DNA of 64,000 nt from Betaproteobacteria bacterium (GCA_012026885.1 VEPL01000029.1:186001-250000), one strand, 5' to 3'. Counted from the first letter of the stretch, positions 24,412-31,766 are shown. Numbers and translations: made by a program. The notes: generated by a model not told the origin, from the letters alone.

Positions 24412-26865
24412 TCACCAGTTGCCGAAAGAGCGGGTAACCGAGAAGTAAAGGAGAGCATTTTTTGCGCCACCCACCTCGGCAAGGCTGGCGTTCAGCGTGA
24501 AATCCAGCTTGCCGAGACGGTAATACCAATAGTTCCCCCATTGCCATCGTACGGGCGACTGGTTCACCGCCAACTGCCCCTGCAGTCTCGAATCGATCAG
24601 GCGAGTATCGATGGTGAAGATCGAGTTGTAGCGCACGCCGCTCATCAGGAAGCGCGAATTGTTATAGCTTGCGTTACCCACGATGGTCGTTTGCTTGCTC
24701 CCGGAGCCGGTGGTGGTGACGTTGGTCTGCCCACCCCCCGCCCCGGCAAAGAACGACGTCGTGGCAGGAACCTCCTGATCGACGTAGGTCATGGTCATAT
24801 TGACATTGAAACTCGAATGCTGGCTGAGCTGGCCGCCGCCATTCGCTCCCAAATTGACCGACGTGTAGTTGAGCGGAAACGCACCGGTGGTGATGTTGTA
24901 GTAGGCCGAGCCAAAAAGGCCGAGGCTAAGGCCACCGGCGCCTGTCATGCCGTAGCTGGCGGACAGCCCGTTGTTGAGGGTGCTGGTCACGCCAAAAACA
25001 TTGTCTTCGAGCACGGTCAGCGACTGATTAATGCTCGCGTAAAGGTTATCTCCCCGGTCCAGCACCCAGTTCCGGCCCAACTGGTGCGAAAGGGCCGCGC
25101 TATAGAAAGCGGCATTCCCGGACCCGGATTGCGAACCCGAGTCGACAACCGACCAGTTCGCATTGCCGTTTGCAGACCAATTATAAGAATAATTCCCAAA
25201 ACTGAGAGGATCGCCGGTATAGACAGCGCCGACCGAATAGTTCGACAGCATACTGTTGCCACTGGCGCCCGAATTGGCAGCCGCCGCCTGCACCGACCCG
25301 AAAGCCGTCGCATTCTGGTTAAACCGGTAGTTGGCACCCAGGGTGGCCGAAAGACCCGTAACGTCACTCGCGGCGCCACCGCTTTCGACGTTGAAACCAA
25401 AGGCCCGGACGCTCGCGTTCAGGGACAGGGGCAGGTCGTCCAGATCCTCGAACTCCGGGAGCCAACTCCCGAACGTATTGACGCTCCAGCTGTTCGAACG
25501 CGTCAGGCGCGCCGGCTGGTTAGCACTGGCGAAGCTTTCAAACTTGTTCTGGCTGTACTGGACCGTACTACCCAGATTGGCGTTCTCACCCAGATCGACG
25601 AAATGGTTGCTGGTGTAATTCAGTTGCGCGGCCTCTCCGGCCAGGAGCCTCGTGCTATCGGATCCCGAGGTATACGACGTCAGCGCCCAGGAATTCCTGA
25701 CCGGCCCCCAGCGGTTGACCAGGCTGCCGTTCAGGTTGGAACTCCAGCTCGTGTCACCGTTGGCAAATGCGGCAACGTTGCGGCTGAGATCGAACGCGGC
25801 GTTCGTTTCGCCGTCCCGCGAGGCATACGCCTGGCGGGCGCCGTACTGGGTCAGCGTGTATTGATTGGCAACCAGGTATCCGGATGTCCTGCTATCAGAG
25901 CGGTCATAGTAGAAGCGTGAGGGAAAGCGGGTGGCGCCAAGCAGGTTCAACTCACCGCCGCCGAGTACGGTGGTGGCAGCGCCGGTGCCACTACCAACCG
26001 AAGCGGCACCTAACGGCTGGTCGGGCGCCGAGATTTCGGTCCGGTTCTGGGTGATGCCCAGGCGTCCCGTCACTGTCGCCACACCGGGCGCGATGATGAA
26101 CGACGAGGCGCTGATATTCCCGAACAACGCGTGATTGAAGCCGGAAGCAGAATCCATGAAGCCGCGCTGCGTCGTGTAACCGAGATTGCCGCCCATGCGA
26201 ATCGGCGGGATCTCCCAACCGCTGCCGAAGAGGCCGCCGGCATCGCCATCATCCGGATCGGCGACAACCGCCTGCGCCGGCCTCGGAGCCGCCAGCGGGC
26301 GCGCCCCGCCATCTCCGCCGGGTTCCTCCGGCCCGGCCGGCACCCCGCCTGCAACATCGTCGCCCCCTGCCGGCAGCGCCGCGGCCGGTTCCGGCTGCAC
26401 GCGGGGCACCGGGGATTCGCCCACCGGGTACCCGGGGTACGGCGCTGCGCCACCGGGATAAGCGGGCTCTTGGGGTAGGGTGCCTGGCGGTATGGGGCCG
26501 ACGGGCCCGGTACCCGGGGGCCCGGACGGACGTCCGCCCGGATAGGCACCGCCCGGATAGGCACCGCCCGGATAGGCACCGCCCGGATAGGCACCGCCCG
26601 GATAGGCACCGCCCGGATAGGCACCGCCCGGATAGGCACCACCTGGATAGGCACCACCTGGATAGGCACCACCTGGATAGGCACCACCTGGATAGGCACC
26701 ACCCGTCCCCGGCTGCTGCGGCACGGGGTCACCCGGCCGAGGGCTGCCCGCGGGAACGGACTGGGCCGTTGCCCGCACTGGAAATAGCGCGAGCAAAGCC
26801 ATCCCGCCGAGCATGGCAGCCGCGACACACCGCCGGAGGGATGGCCTTCGTCCTTGTTTCGTCAC
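24412..26865 (-). CDS. Outer-membrane beta-barrel protein with AYPGG repeat region
   Basis: 817 residues. Signal peptide (about 1-35), a low-complexity Pro/Gly region with eleven exact AYPGG repeats (about 57-111) and further PG-rich sequence to ~200, then about 600 residues of alternating hydrophobic/polar strands rich in Tyr, Asn, Ser and Gly, ending in an aromatic residue (FGNW), as in BAM substrates. This is the pattern of a large barrel such as the MtrB/PioB or Geobacter omb porins; strand count not determined. No heme motif. GTG start at 26865. The gene lies between the isomerase and the triheme cytochromes, so it is the obvious candidate for the outer-membrane pore of a cytochrome conduit. 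Confidence 0.82.
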   Translation of the reverse strand: MTKQGRRPSLRRCVAAAMLGGMALLALFPVRATAQSVPAGSPRPGDPVPQQPGTGGAYPGGAYPGGAYPGGAYPGGAYPGGAYPGGAYPGGAYPGGAYPGGAYPGGAYPGGRPSGPPGTGPVGPIPPGTLPQEPAYPGGAAPYPGYPVGESPVPRVQPEPAAALPAGGDDVAGGVPAGPEEPGGDGGARPLAAPRPAQAVVADPDDGDAGGLFGSGWEIPPIRMGGNLGYTTQRGFMDSASGFNHALFGNISASSFIIAPGVATVTGRLGITQNRTEISAPDQPLGAASVGSGTGAATTVLGGGELNLLGATRFPSRFYYDRSDSRTSGYLVANQYTLTQYGARQAYASRDGETNAAFDLSRNVAAFANGDTSWSSNLNGSLVNRWGPVRNSWALTSYTSGSDSTRLLAGEAAQLNYTSNHFVDLGENANLGSTVQYSQNKFESFASANQPARLTRSNSWSVNTFGSWLPEFEDLDDLPLSLNASVRAFGFNVESGGAASDVTGLSATLGANYRFNQNATAFGSVQAAAANSGASGNSMLSNYSVGAVYTGDPLSFGNYSYNWSANGNANWSVVDSGSQSGSGNAAFYSAALSHQLGRNWVLDRGDNLYASINQSLTVLEDNVFGVTSTLNNGLSASYGMTGAGGLSLGLFGSAYYNITTGAFPLNYTSVNLGANGGGQLSQHSSFNVNMTMTYVDQEVPATTSFFAGAGGGQTNVTTTGSGSKQTTIVGNASYNNSRFLMSGVRYNSIFTIDTRLIDSRLQGQLAVNQSPVRWQWGNYWYYRLGKLDFTLNASLAEVGGAKNALLYFSVTRSFGNW
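26536..26700 (-). repeat. Eleven tandem 15-bp repeats coding AYPGG
   Basis: Eleven contiguous 15-bp units encode AYPGG. Seven copies (26536-26640) have the form with GCCCGG and four (26641-26700) the form with ACCTGG on the plus strand, so the array expanded in two blocks of near-identical units. The unit length is a multiple of three, so changes in copy number keep the frame. Confidence 0.95.
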
Positions 26866-26913
26866 CCGAAAATTCGCCTGCCGCGCCGGGGTCCACAGCT
26901 GGCGAAAACCGCC

Positions 26914-27921
26914 TTATTTGCCGGGAGCGCCCTGGGCGGGATACAGATACTTCACGTTCGCCTTTGACACGAGCTCGGTTACAAGCGATTTCCAGGCCTG
27001 CTCCTCGCGGTCGCGCACGAAGAGTTCACGCGCCCGTTCGCTGACATCGGCAAAATCGCGCTTCCTGGGGGCCGTCTTGTCATCCAGCCGCGAGATGACC
27101 ACGCCCTCGAGCGCATCCACCGGCTCGTTGACCTTGCCGATCTCGAGCTTGTCGACCTTGTCCTGGAGGCTCTGTGGCAACATCCCGCGATGCAGGTAGC
27201 CAAGGGAACTGCCGGCGCCTTCTTCCATTTTCAGGTCGGAGTGCAACTTTGCGGTTTCGTCGAAATCGGCACCTGCCTGGAGGCGCCGGTAGATGCCACG
27301 CCCCTCCTCGCGGGTACCCTCCCAGGCCGTGGCCGGAGAGGACGGATCGACCCTGAGCAGGATGATCGACAGCTTGTACTTCTCCGGCTCGGTAAACAAA
27401 TCCGGATTGCGTTGGTAAAAGTCGCGCACCTGCGCCTCGGTCGGCGCCGGCAGTGCAGCAATCACGCTGGCCTGAAGCTGATGGACGATACTCTGCTCCT
27501 CGCGCTGCTCACGCTCGAAACGCAAGACCTCGTCGCGCGCTGCCGGCCAGTCGGGATTGCCGGCAAAGCGGCGATCGATGCCGTCGAGGACTTCCTGGAT
27601 CGACTTCTCGTCGGGTTGTATATTGCGCCGCCTGCCCTCCTGGACGAGGACCACGCGCTGGACCAGGAGTTTCTTGACTTCCTCGCGTGCAGCGCCGAGT
27701 TCGGCCTCGGGCACACTGCCGTGATAGAAGCGCTGGCGTACCAGCTGGGCGAAGGCGAGCTCGAATTCCTGGGTGGTCACCACCTGCCCGTTGACGACAG
27801 CGAAGTTCGGCGAATGCATCGCCTCCGGCGCGGCATCCGCGGCCACCGCCGGCGCCGTCGCCAAAGCCAGCACCATCGTGGCAACGCCGAGCCACATCAG
27901 ACCAAATCTGTTCCGGATCAC
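26914..27921 (-). CDS. PpiC/SurA-type peptidyl-prolyl isomerase, exported
   Basis: 335 residues: signal peptide (about 6-28), an N-terminal SurA-like helical chaperone part (FAVVNGQVVTTQEFELAFAQL ...), and one parvulin domain (about 190-285; YKLSIILLRVDP, GADFDETAKLHSD, GSSLGYLHRGMLPQSL). The GTG at 27921 has GGAG 9 nt upstream; a TTG at 27936 lies within the preceding terminator's U tract and is less likely. In the family this enzyme catalyses proline isomerisation in periplasmic folding. In Geobacter, similar isomerases neighbour nanowire cytochrome genes; here it lies next to the OmcE-like gene and the barrel. Confidence 0.88.
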   Translation of the reverse strand: MIRNRFGLMWLGVATMVLALATAPAVAADAAPEAMHSPNFAVVNGQVVTTQEFELAFAQLVRQRFYHGSVPEAELGAAREEVKKLLVQRVVLVQEGRRRNIQPDEKSIQEVLDGIDRRFAGNPDWPAARDEVLRFEREQREEQSIVHQLQASVIAALPAPTEAQVRDFYQRNPDLFTEPEKYKLSIILLRVDPSSPATAWEGTREEGRGIYRRLQAGADFDETAKLHSDLKMEEGAGSSLGYLHRGMLPQSLQDKVDKLEIGKVNEPVDALEGVVISRLDDKTAPRKRDFADVSERARELFVRDREEQAWKSLVTELVSKANVKYLYPAQGAPGK

Positions 27922-27934
27922 AACAAATGTCTCC

Positions 27935-27972
27935 AAAAAAAAACGAGACCGCCACTATAGGACAGTCTCGTT
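27935..27972 (-). terminator. Rho-independent terminator after the tetraheme cytochrome gene
   Basis: On the minus strand an 8-bp perfect stem (AACGAGAC with GTCTCGTT, loop of 15 nt) is followed by nine T. It lies 28 bp after the cytochrome stop and immediately before the isomerase start, so it should lower, but perhaps not abolish, downstream transcription. Confidence 0.8.
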
Positions 27973-28000
27973 CGGGATGGGTACTACGCGTGCAGGTCGC

Positions 28001-28888
28001 TTACTTGACGTGACAGGAGAGGCAGACCCCGCTACCAACGTTGGATACGCGCAGGAAGGTCGGGTTGGCTTCGGTGTGCGGATCGTGGCAGCTGGCGCAT
28101 TCGACGAAGGGCTGGTAGAAGCCGCTGTTGACGCCACCGGCGGCCAGGGCGACGGCACGGCCGTACAGGATGATGTCGGTCTTCGAGCGGGTGGTATTGC
28201 CACCGGTCTCGACCCACCAGGCGGTGTTGCCACCGATCGTGGCGGAAAGAGGGGCCTTGAAGTCGGCGTCCATCGAGCAGGTGCCCACCGACGCGCCGGT
28301 GGACGCGGCACTGCCGGTACTGTAGCCACCGCCGCAATACTGGATGCCGACCGGGTGGTCGTTGGTCAGGTCGGTGCCGAGCATGGAGATGAACGTGCCG
28401 GCATTCGTCATCAGGCCAGTAGCGGCGCCGACGCGAGCACCGGTCCAGACCGCACCCGCCATACGGGCGGCGGGAAGGTTGTAGCCGCCCGAACCCGGCG
28501 CATTGACCATGTTGTCCATGGCCTGGGTGCCGTCGTGGCAGGAGAGGCAGGCCAGCGAGATGCCGCCGAGCTGGTTGGTGCCGGTGCCGTTGGCGCCGTC
28601 CAGCGTGGACGACGAGTAGAGGGTATAGGTAGTCGGGGTGCCGCCGCCCTTGTTCCACAAGGGGGCCGGGATGGCCTGGTTCGACGCGTGCGGCGTGTGG
28701 CAGAAGACGCAGATTTCGCCCGAACCGGTACCCGCCGTCAAATGGTTGGTTTGCGTGCCGGTGGAGCCGAGGTTGTGCCGGGTGTTGGCGATGCCGGCGA
28801 CCGCCGACTGGGCAACCGTCGCAATGGCAGCCATTGCGAACAACTTGAGAAGGGTACTGGACGGACCCCGGAGATTACGCTTGGACAT
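28001..28888 (-). CDS. OmcE-like tetraheme cytochrome c (candidate filament subunit)
   Basis: 295 residues with a signal peptide (about 1-32) and four heme motifs: CVFCH near 60, CLSCH, CASCH and CLSCH at the very C-terminus (ending CLSCHVK). Typical landmarks of the OmcE/OmcS family are present in order: NTRHNL, CHTPH, PLWN, YSSSTL, CLSCHDG, LGTDLTNDHP, CASCHDPH and FLR. The non-motif histidines (RHN, TNH, TPH, NDHP, DPH) suffice for bis-His coordination of all four hemes. In OmcE such subunits polymerise into heme wires. A sigma-54 promoter lies 70 bp upstream and a terminator downstream, so it is probably a highly made, separately controlled protein. Start at 28888 has GGGGG upstream. Filament formation is inferred. 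Confidence 0.9.
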   Translation of the reverse strand: MSKRNLRGPSSTLLKLFAMAAIATVAQSAVAGIANTRHNLGSTGTQTNHLTAGTGSGEICVFCHTPHASNQAIPAPLWNKGGGTPTTYTLYSSSTLDGANGTGTNQLGGISLACLSCHDGTQAMDNMVNAPGSGGYNLPAARMAGAVWTGARVGAATGLMTNAGTFISMLGTDLTNDHPVGIQYCGGGYSTGSAASTGASVGTCSMDADFKAPLSATIGGNTAWWVETGGNTTRSKTDIILYGRAVALAAGGVNSGFYQPFVECASCHDPHTEANPTFLRVSNVGSGVCLSCHVK

Positions 28889-28957
28889 AACTAAAACCCC
28901 CATGAAAGGAAATCGGATCATTTGTTTGTGGGCCATTTGCCCGCCCGGTCGCCTATG

Positions 28958-28973
28958 AGCAGAAGTCATGCCA
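28958..28973 (-). promoter_or_regulatory. Sigma-54 (-24/-12) promoter of the tetraheme cytochrome gene
   Basis: The minus strand reads TGGCATG-ACTT-CTGCT, with the GG and GC dinucleotides at the required spacing. It differs from the consensus TGGCACG-N4-TTGCW only at two positions. It is almost identical to the glnA promoter at 57314-57329. It would start transcription about 59 nt before the ATG. Confidence 0.75.
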
Positions 28974-29052
28974 ACCGGGTCGAATAAAAAATAAATACTT
29001 ATAAATCAGATTTTTAAATCATATACAGCAAACAATGCAGCACTGCCGCCAG

Positions 29053-29090
29053 GGCGATATCGCCGGTATTTCCCGCCCTCGGGAAATACC
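29053..29090. promoter_or_regulatory. Palindromes upstream of the cytochrome promoter
   Basis: A 12-bp palindrome GGCGATATCGCC (29053-29064) abuts a perfect 11-bp inverted repeat, GGTATTTCCCG and CGGGAAATACC, with a 4-bp loop (29065-29090). It has no U tract. It lies about 90-130 bp upstream of the -24/-12 promoter, the usual distance of an enhancer for a sigma-54 activator, and also downstream of the NHL gene, where it could serve as a hairpin in the transcript. Which role applies cannot be seen. Confidence 0.55.
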
Positions 29091-29169
29091 CCTTTCCAGA
29101 TCACGGGAATTCGGGCCTATAAACGGCCCCGGCAGGAAGAGGCAAATCCCGCCCGGGGACCAGCCAGCG

Positions 29170-30294
29170 TCACTTGGGCTTGGCTACCGTGACCGGCGGC
29201 TGGGACAGGAACCCGGCATCGGCCGGGAGGTCGTAGGGCCGGAAGACATCGACCTTGCGGAACCACTGGTCAACCATGTAGATACGGCCGTCCTCGTCCA
29301 CGTAGATGCCGGACGGCAGCATGTACTTGGCCGGCCCGTTCTTCTCGGAGCGTTCGCCGATGAACAGCATCAATTCGCCTTCGGGGTTGAAAATCTGGAA
29401 ATTGCCGAAGGCCGAATCCACCACATAGATATTGCCATCCTTGTCGGTGGCCACTTCCTTGGGGCGGGCAAAATTGCCGAGCTGCTTGCCGATGGACCCG
29501 AAGGCACTGACGTACTTGCCGTCCTTGTCGAAGACCTGGACACGGAAATTGCCACCATCGACGACATAGATCAGGCCATCCTTGCCGATCGCCGCATCCC
29601 GCGGGAGGTTGAACTCTCCCGGCCCGGTCCCGCGCTTCCCGAAATCGAAAAGATGGTTCCCGCTGGGGGCATCATAGACCCGGACCCGGTGTTGCTGGCT
29701 CGAAACACCACCGATGTCGACGACGAGCAGGCGCTGCCTTTGGCGATCGATGGTCACGCTGGTCAGGCGCTCGAAATCTCCCTTGCGCCCGATCTTGCGC
29801 AAAAAAGTACCGTCCGGGGCATAAACCATCACCGCCTTCTGGGTAATATCCGCCACGTAGATATTGCCGCTCGCATCCACGTCGATGCCCATCGGCTTGG
29901 CCAGGGACCCCTTCGGGTCGTCGCCGATCTTGAAAAAGCGCCGCCCGGGAAAATCGAAGACCTTGACGAAACGATCGACGGAATCGGTGACGTAAACCCG
30001 ACCCTGGAATACCGCAACCGCATAGGGCTTGGCAAGCCCATCACCGCCCTCCTCGGCCTCGCCCGTGAATATGCCGCGAATCCCGCGACTCTTCCTCGGG
30101 CTGGCGATGTCCCAGCTACCCGTGATCTGACCCTCCCACTCGAAGCGCGGGGGGTCGGGCGGCGCCGGGAAAACCGTCTGCGCCTCGCGCTCCACTTTCT
30201 TCTGGACATCATTGACCGGCGCGCAACCGGACAACCAGGCCGCGCACCCGACGGCACACAGCAGCCAGGCGACATTGAACGACTTGCTATTCAT
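29170..30294 (-). CDS. NHL-repeat beta-propeller lipoprotein
   Basis: 374 residues with a lipobox LSGC near residue 24 (WLSGCAPVND) and six NHL repeats, for example KPYAVAVFQGRVYVTD, KPMGIDVDASGNIYVAD, LPRDAAIGKDGLIYVVD, RPKEVATDKDGNIYVVD and LPSGIYVDEDGRIYMVD. The chain forms a six-bladed propeller on a lipid anchor. GGGAGG lies 5 nt before the ATG at 30294. It is located between the two tetraheme cytochromes and has the same layout as the lipoprotein at 18962. In Geobacter, NHL proteins accompany omcS/omcE; a role in export or surface assembly of the cytochromes is inferred. Confidence 0.9.
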   Translation of the reverse strand: MNSKSFNVAWLLCAVGCAAWLSGCAPVNDVQKKVEREAQTVFPAPPDPPRFEWEGQITGSWDIASPRKSRGIRGIFTGEAEEGGDGLAKPYAVAVFQGRVYVTDSVDRFVKVFDFPGRRFFKIGDDPKGSLAKPMGIDVDASGNIYVADITQKAVMVYAPDGTFLRKIGRKGDFERLTSVTIDRQRQRLLVVDIGGVSSQQHRVRVYDAPSGNHLFDFGKRGTGPGEFNLPRDAAIGKDGLIYVVDGGNFRVQVFDKDGKYVSAFGSIGKQLGNFARPKEVATDKDGNIYVVDSAFGNFQIFNPEGELMLFIGERSEKNGPAKYMLPSGIYVDEDGRIYMVDQWFRKVDVFRPYDLPADAGFLSQPPVTVAKPK

Positions 30295-30330
30295 CAGTAC
30301 CTCCCGAAGCATATTCACCCCAGCCCGCCT

Positions 30331-31089
30331 TCACTTGTCGTGACAGGTCAGGCACAGCTTGCTGCCATCGTTGACGACCCGCAGGAACAATGGATTCGGG
30401 CTGTGCGGATCATGGCAGCTCGAACACTCGATATAGGGCACCTCATCGTCGCTGGCGGTCCGGCGCGCGTAGAGCGGCAGGTCCTGGCGGGTGCGGCGGA
30501 CCGTTATGCCATTGGCCGAAACCCACCAGACACTGCGGTTGTCGATCATGCCGCTGCTCGGCAAGCGATAGTCGAGGTAGGTTGGCGTAAGGGCGGCACG
30601 CGCCACCATCGGCGCCGCGCTGCCCTCGGGCGTCTCGTTCCAGGGCGACACGCGGCGGTCGCGCGTCCACCCGCGGTAGGGAACTCCGAAGGGATGATCC
30701 TGCTGCGAGCCGGTGACGCCGAAGGCCTGCGCCGAATCGTGGCAGGAGAGACAGGCCATCGACTGCGACCCCACCGCCGGCTTGTTGCCGAACTGCAGGC
30801 GGCCGATGTCGTCGAACATGACGAAGGAGTGCATCGTGACCGACGGCTGCCAGATCGGCGCCGGACCGCCGCTGCGCGGCCCTTCGGACTCGGGTTGCTG
30901 AGGCGTATGGCAGAAGACGCAGATTTCATCGGGGTCGCCCTTCAACACGCCGGCCCGCAGGTTATGCGGCGTATTGCGAAAGCCCGGCGGGGGCTGCACG
31001 GCAATCTGGGCCTGCGCCATCAGCGCCCCGCCCAACAGCAGGAAACAGGCAGCGATGTTGCGCCATGGCGCGGGCAGACGCCGCGCCAA
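30331..31089 (-). CDS. Second OmcE-like tetraheme cytochrome c
   Basis: About 252 residues with four heme motifs, CVFCH, CLSCH, CSSCH and CLTCH (C-terminal CLTCHDK). It follows the same order of landmarks as the gene at 28001: NTPHNL, CVFCHTP, CLSCHD, DHPFG, CSSCHDPH and FLR. The histidine after the first heme is changed (CHTPQ instead of CHTPH), so that ligand is lost or replaced, perhaps by the His in TMHSF. The start is uncertain: an ATG at 31218 overlapping the previous stop would place a terminator (31117-31145) inside the gene and 50 residues before the signal peptide, so the TTG at 31089 is preferred, though its ribosome site is weak. Confidence 0.8.
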   Translation of the reverse strand: MARRLPAPWRNIAACFLLLGGALMAQAQIAVQPPPGFRNTPHNLRAGVLKGDPDEICVFCHTPQQPESEGPRSGGPAPIWQPSVTMHSFVMFDDIGRLQFGNKPAVGSQSMACLSCHDSAQAFGVTGSQQDHPFGVPYRGWTRDRRVSPWNETPEGSAAPMVARAALTPTYLDYRLPSSGMIDNRSVWWVSANGITVRRTRQDLPLYARRTASDDEVPYIECSSCHDPHSPNPLFLRVVNDGSKLCLTCHDK

Positions 31090-31116
31090 TCCGATCCGAA
31101 ATTTTTCAATCCCGGG

Positions 31117-31145
31117 AAAAAAACCACGGCCCGGATGGCCGGGCC
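31117..31145 (-). terminator. Rho-independent terminator between cytochrome genes
   Basis: On the minus strand GGCCCGG-CCAT-CCGGGCC forms a strong 7-bp GC stem, followed by GTGG and seven T. It lies 70 bp after the c5-type cytochrome stop at 31215 and before the signal peptide of the tetraheme cytochrome. It argues that the latter starts downstream of it. Confidence 0.65.
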
Positions 31146-31214
31146 GGGCGCGTGCCGCGCCGGCCCCCCCAAGTGGCGGCGCGGATGTCATCGTCCCGGC
31201 GCCCGGCATCGGCG

Positions 31215-31556
31215 TCATCGCGGACCCGGCACCGACAGCATGTAGGCCAGCGCAGCTTCGGCCTCCGCTGCCGTCAGCGACGCGTTACCCCCCTTGGGCG
31301 GCATGCCGCCCTGACCCTTGATCACGGACAGCAACAGGGAAGCTCGCCCGGCGGCGAGGCGCGCCTTCCATTCCTCCGCCATTCCGGGCCGCGGCGCGCC
31401 GGCCACCCCCTGGGAATGGCAGCGCGCGCAGTGTTGCGCGTAGAGTTCCGCCCCGGTGTAGTCGGTGCGCGCCGCGCGCACGAGCTGAAAGTCGGCAGCT
31501 CCGAGCGGGCCGGTCAGCAGCGCCAGGAAGATCGCGAGCGCGCGCACCTTCGTCAC
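31215..31556 (-). CDS. Monoheme cytochrome c5-type protein
   Basis: 113 residues with a signal peptide (about 1-19) and one class I domain: CARCH near residue 43 and the methionine in GQGGMPPKGG. It is close to the first domain of the fused cytochrome at 22914. The GTG at 31556 has GGAG 9 nt upstream; a longer frame to 31694 lacks an export signal at its start. A sigma-54 type promoter lies about 110 bp upstream (31667-31682). It is the first gene of the leftward series of cytochrome genes and a likely periplasmic shuttle. Confidence 0.88.
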   Translation of the reverse strand: MTKVRALAIFLALLTGPLGAADFQLVRAARTDYTGAELYAQHCARCHSQGVAGAPRPGMAEEWKARLAAGRASLLLSVIKGQGGMPPKGGNASLTAAEAEAALAYMLSVPGPR

Positions 31557-31666
31557 GGCCGCGCGCTCCGAAGTGAGCCGGGGCGCCGCGAAAGCGGGAA
31601 GCCGGCACTTGGGCATGGGGACAGGAGAGGAGGCTTGGTCGGGACAATAGGCATCGACACCATAGA

Positions 31667-31682
31667 AGCAATTGCCGTGCCT
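31667..31682 (-). promoter_or_regulatory. Sigma-54 promoter, leftward, for the c5-type cytochrome
   Basis: The minus strand reads AGGCACG-GCAA-TTGCT. All bases match TGGCACG-N4-TTGCW except the first. It is only 31 bp from a rightward sigma-54 promoter, so the two transcripts probably share enhancer sites. Confidence 0.75.
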
Positions 31683-31713
31683 CCAATATGACACAAGCCT
31701 CGCCGCCTGTTTT

Positions 31714-31729
31714 TGGCTTGAATGTTGCT
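31714..31729 (+). promoter_or_regulatory. Sigma-54 promoter, rightward, for the triheme cytochromes
   Basis: The plus strand reads TGGCTTG-AATG-TTGCT with correct GG-N10-GC spacing and a perfect -12 box. Transcription would start near 31741, about 26 nt before the ATG at 31767. Confidence 0.75.
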
Positions 31730-31766
31730 ATACCATGCTGGCTCATTTATCCCGAGATTTCCCGTC

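Noticed and set aside
26536..26700. CRISPR array
   Set aside because: Units are 15 bp with no spacers and encode an in-frame peptide repeat.
31073..31088. Third sigma-54-like sequence (TGGCGCG-GCGT-CTGCC)
   Set aside because: Spacing fits, but it is GC-rich, has two poor positions, and lies within the signal-peptide coding part of the tetraheme gene.
29035..31245. 736-codon plus-strand frame over the NHL and tetraheme genes
   Set aside because: The minus strand has clear heme motifs, NHL repeats, lipobox and ribosome sites; the plus frame is low in any recognisable pattern.
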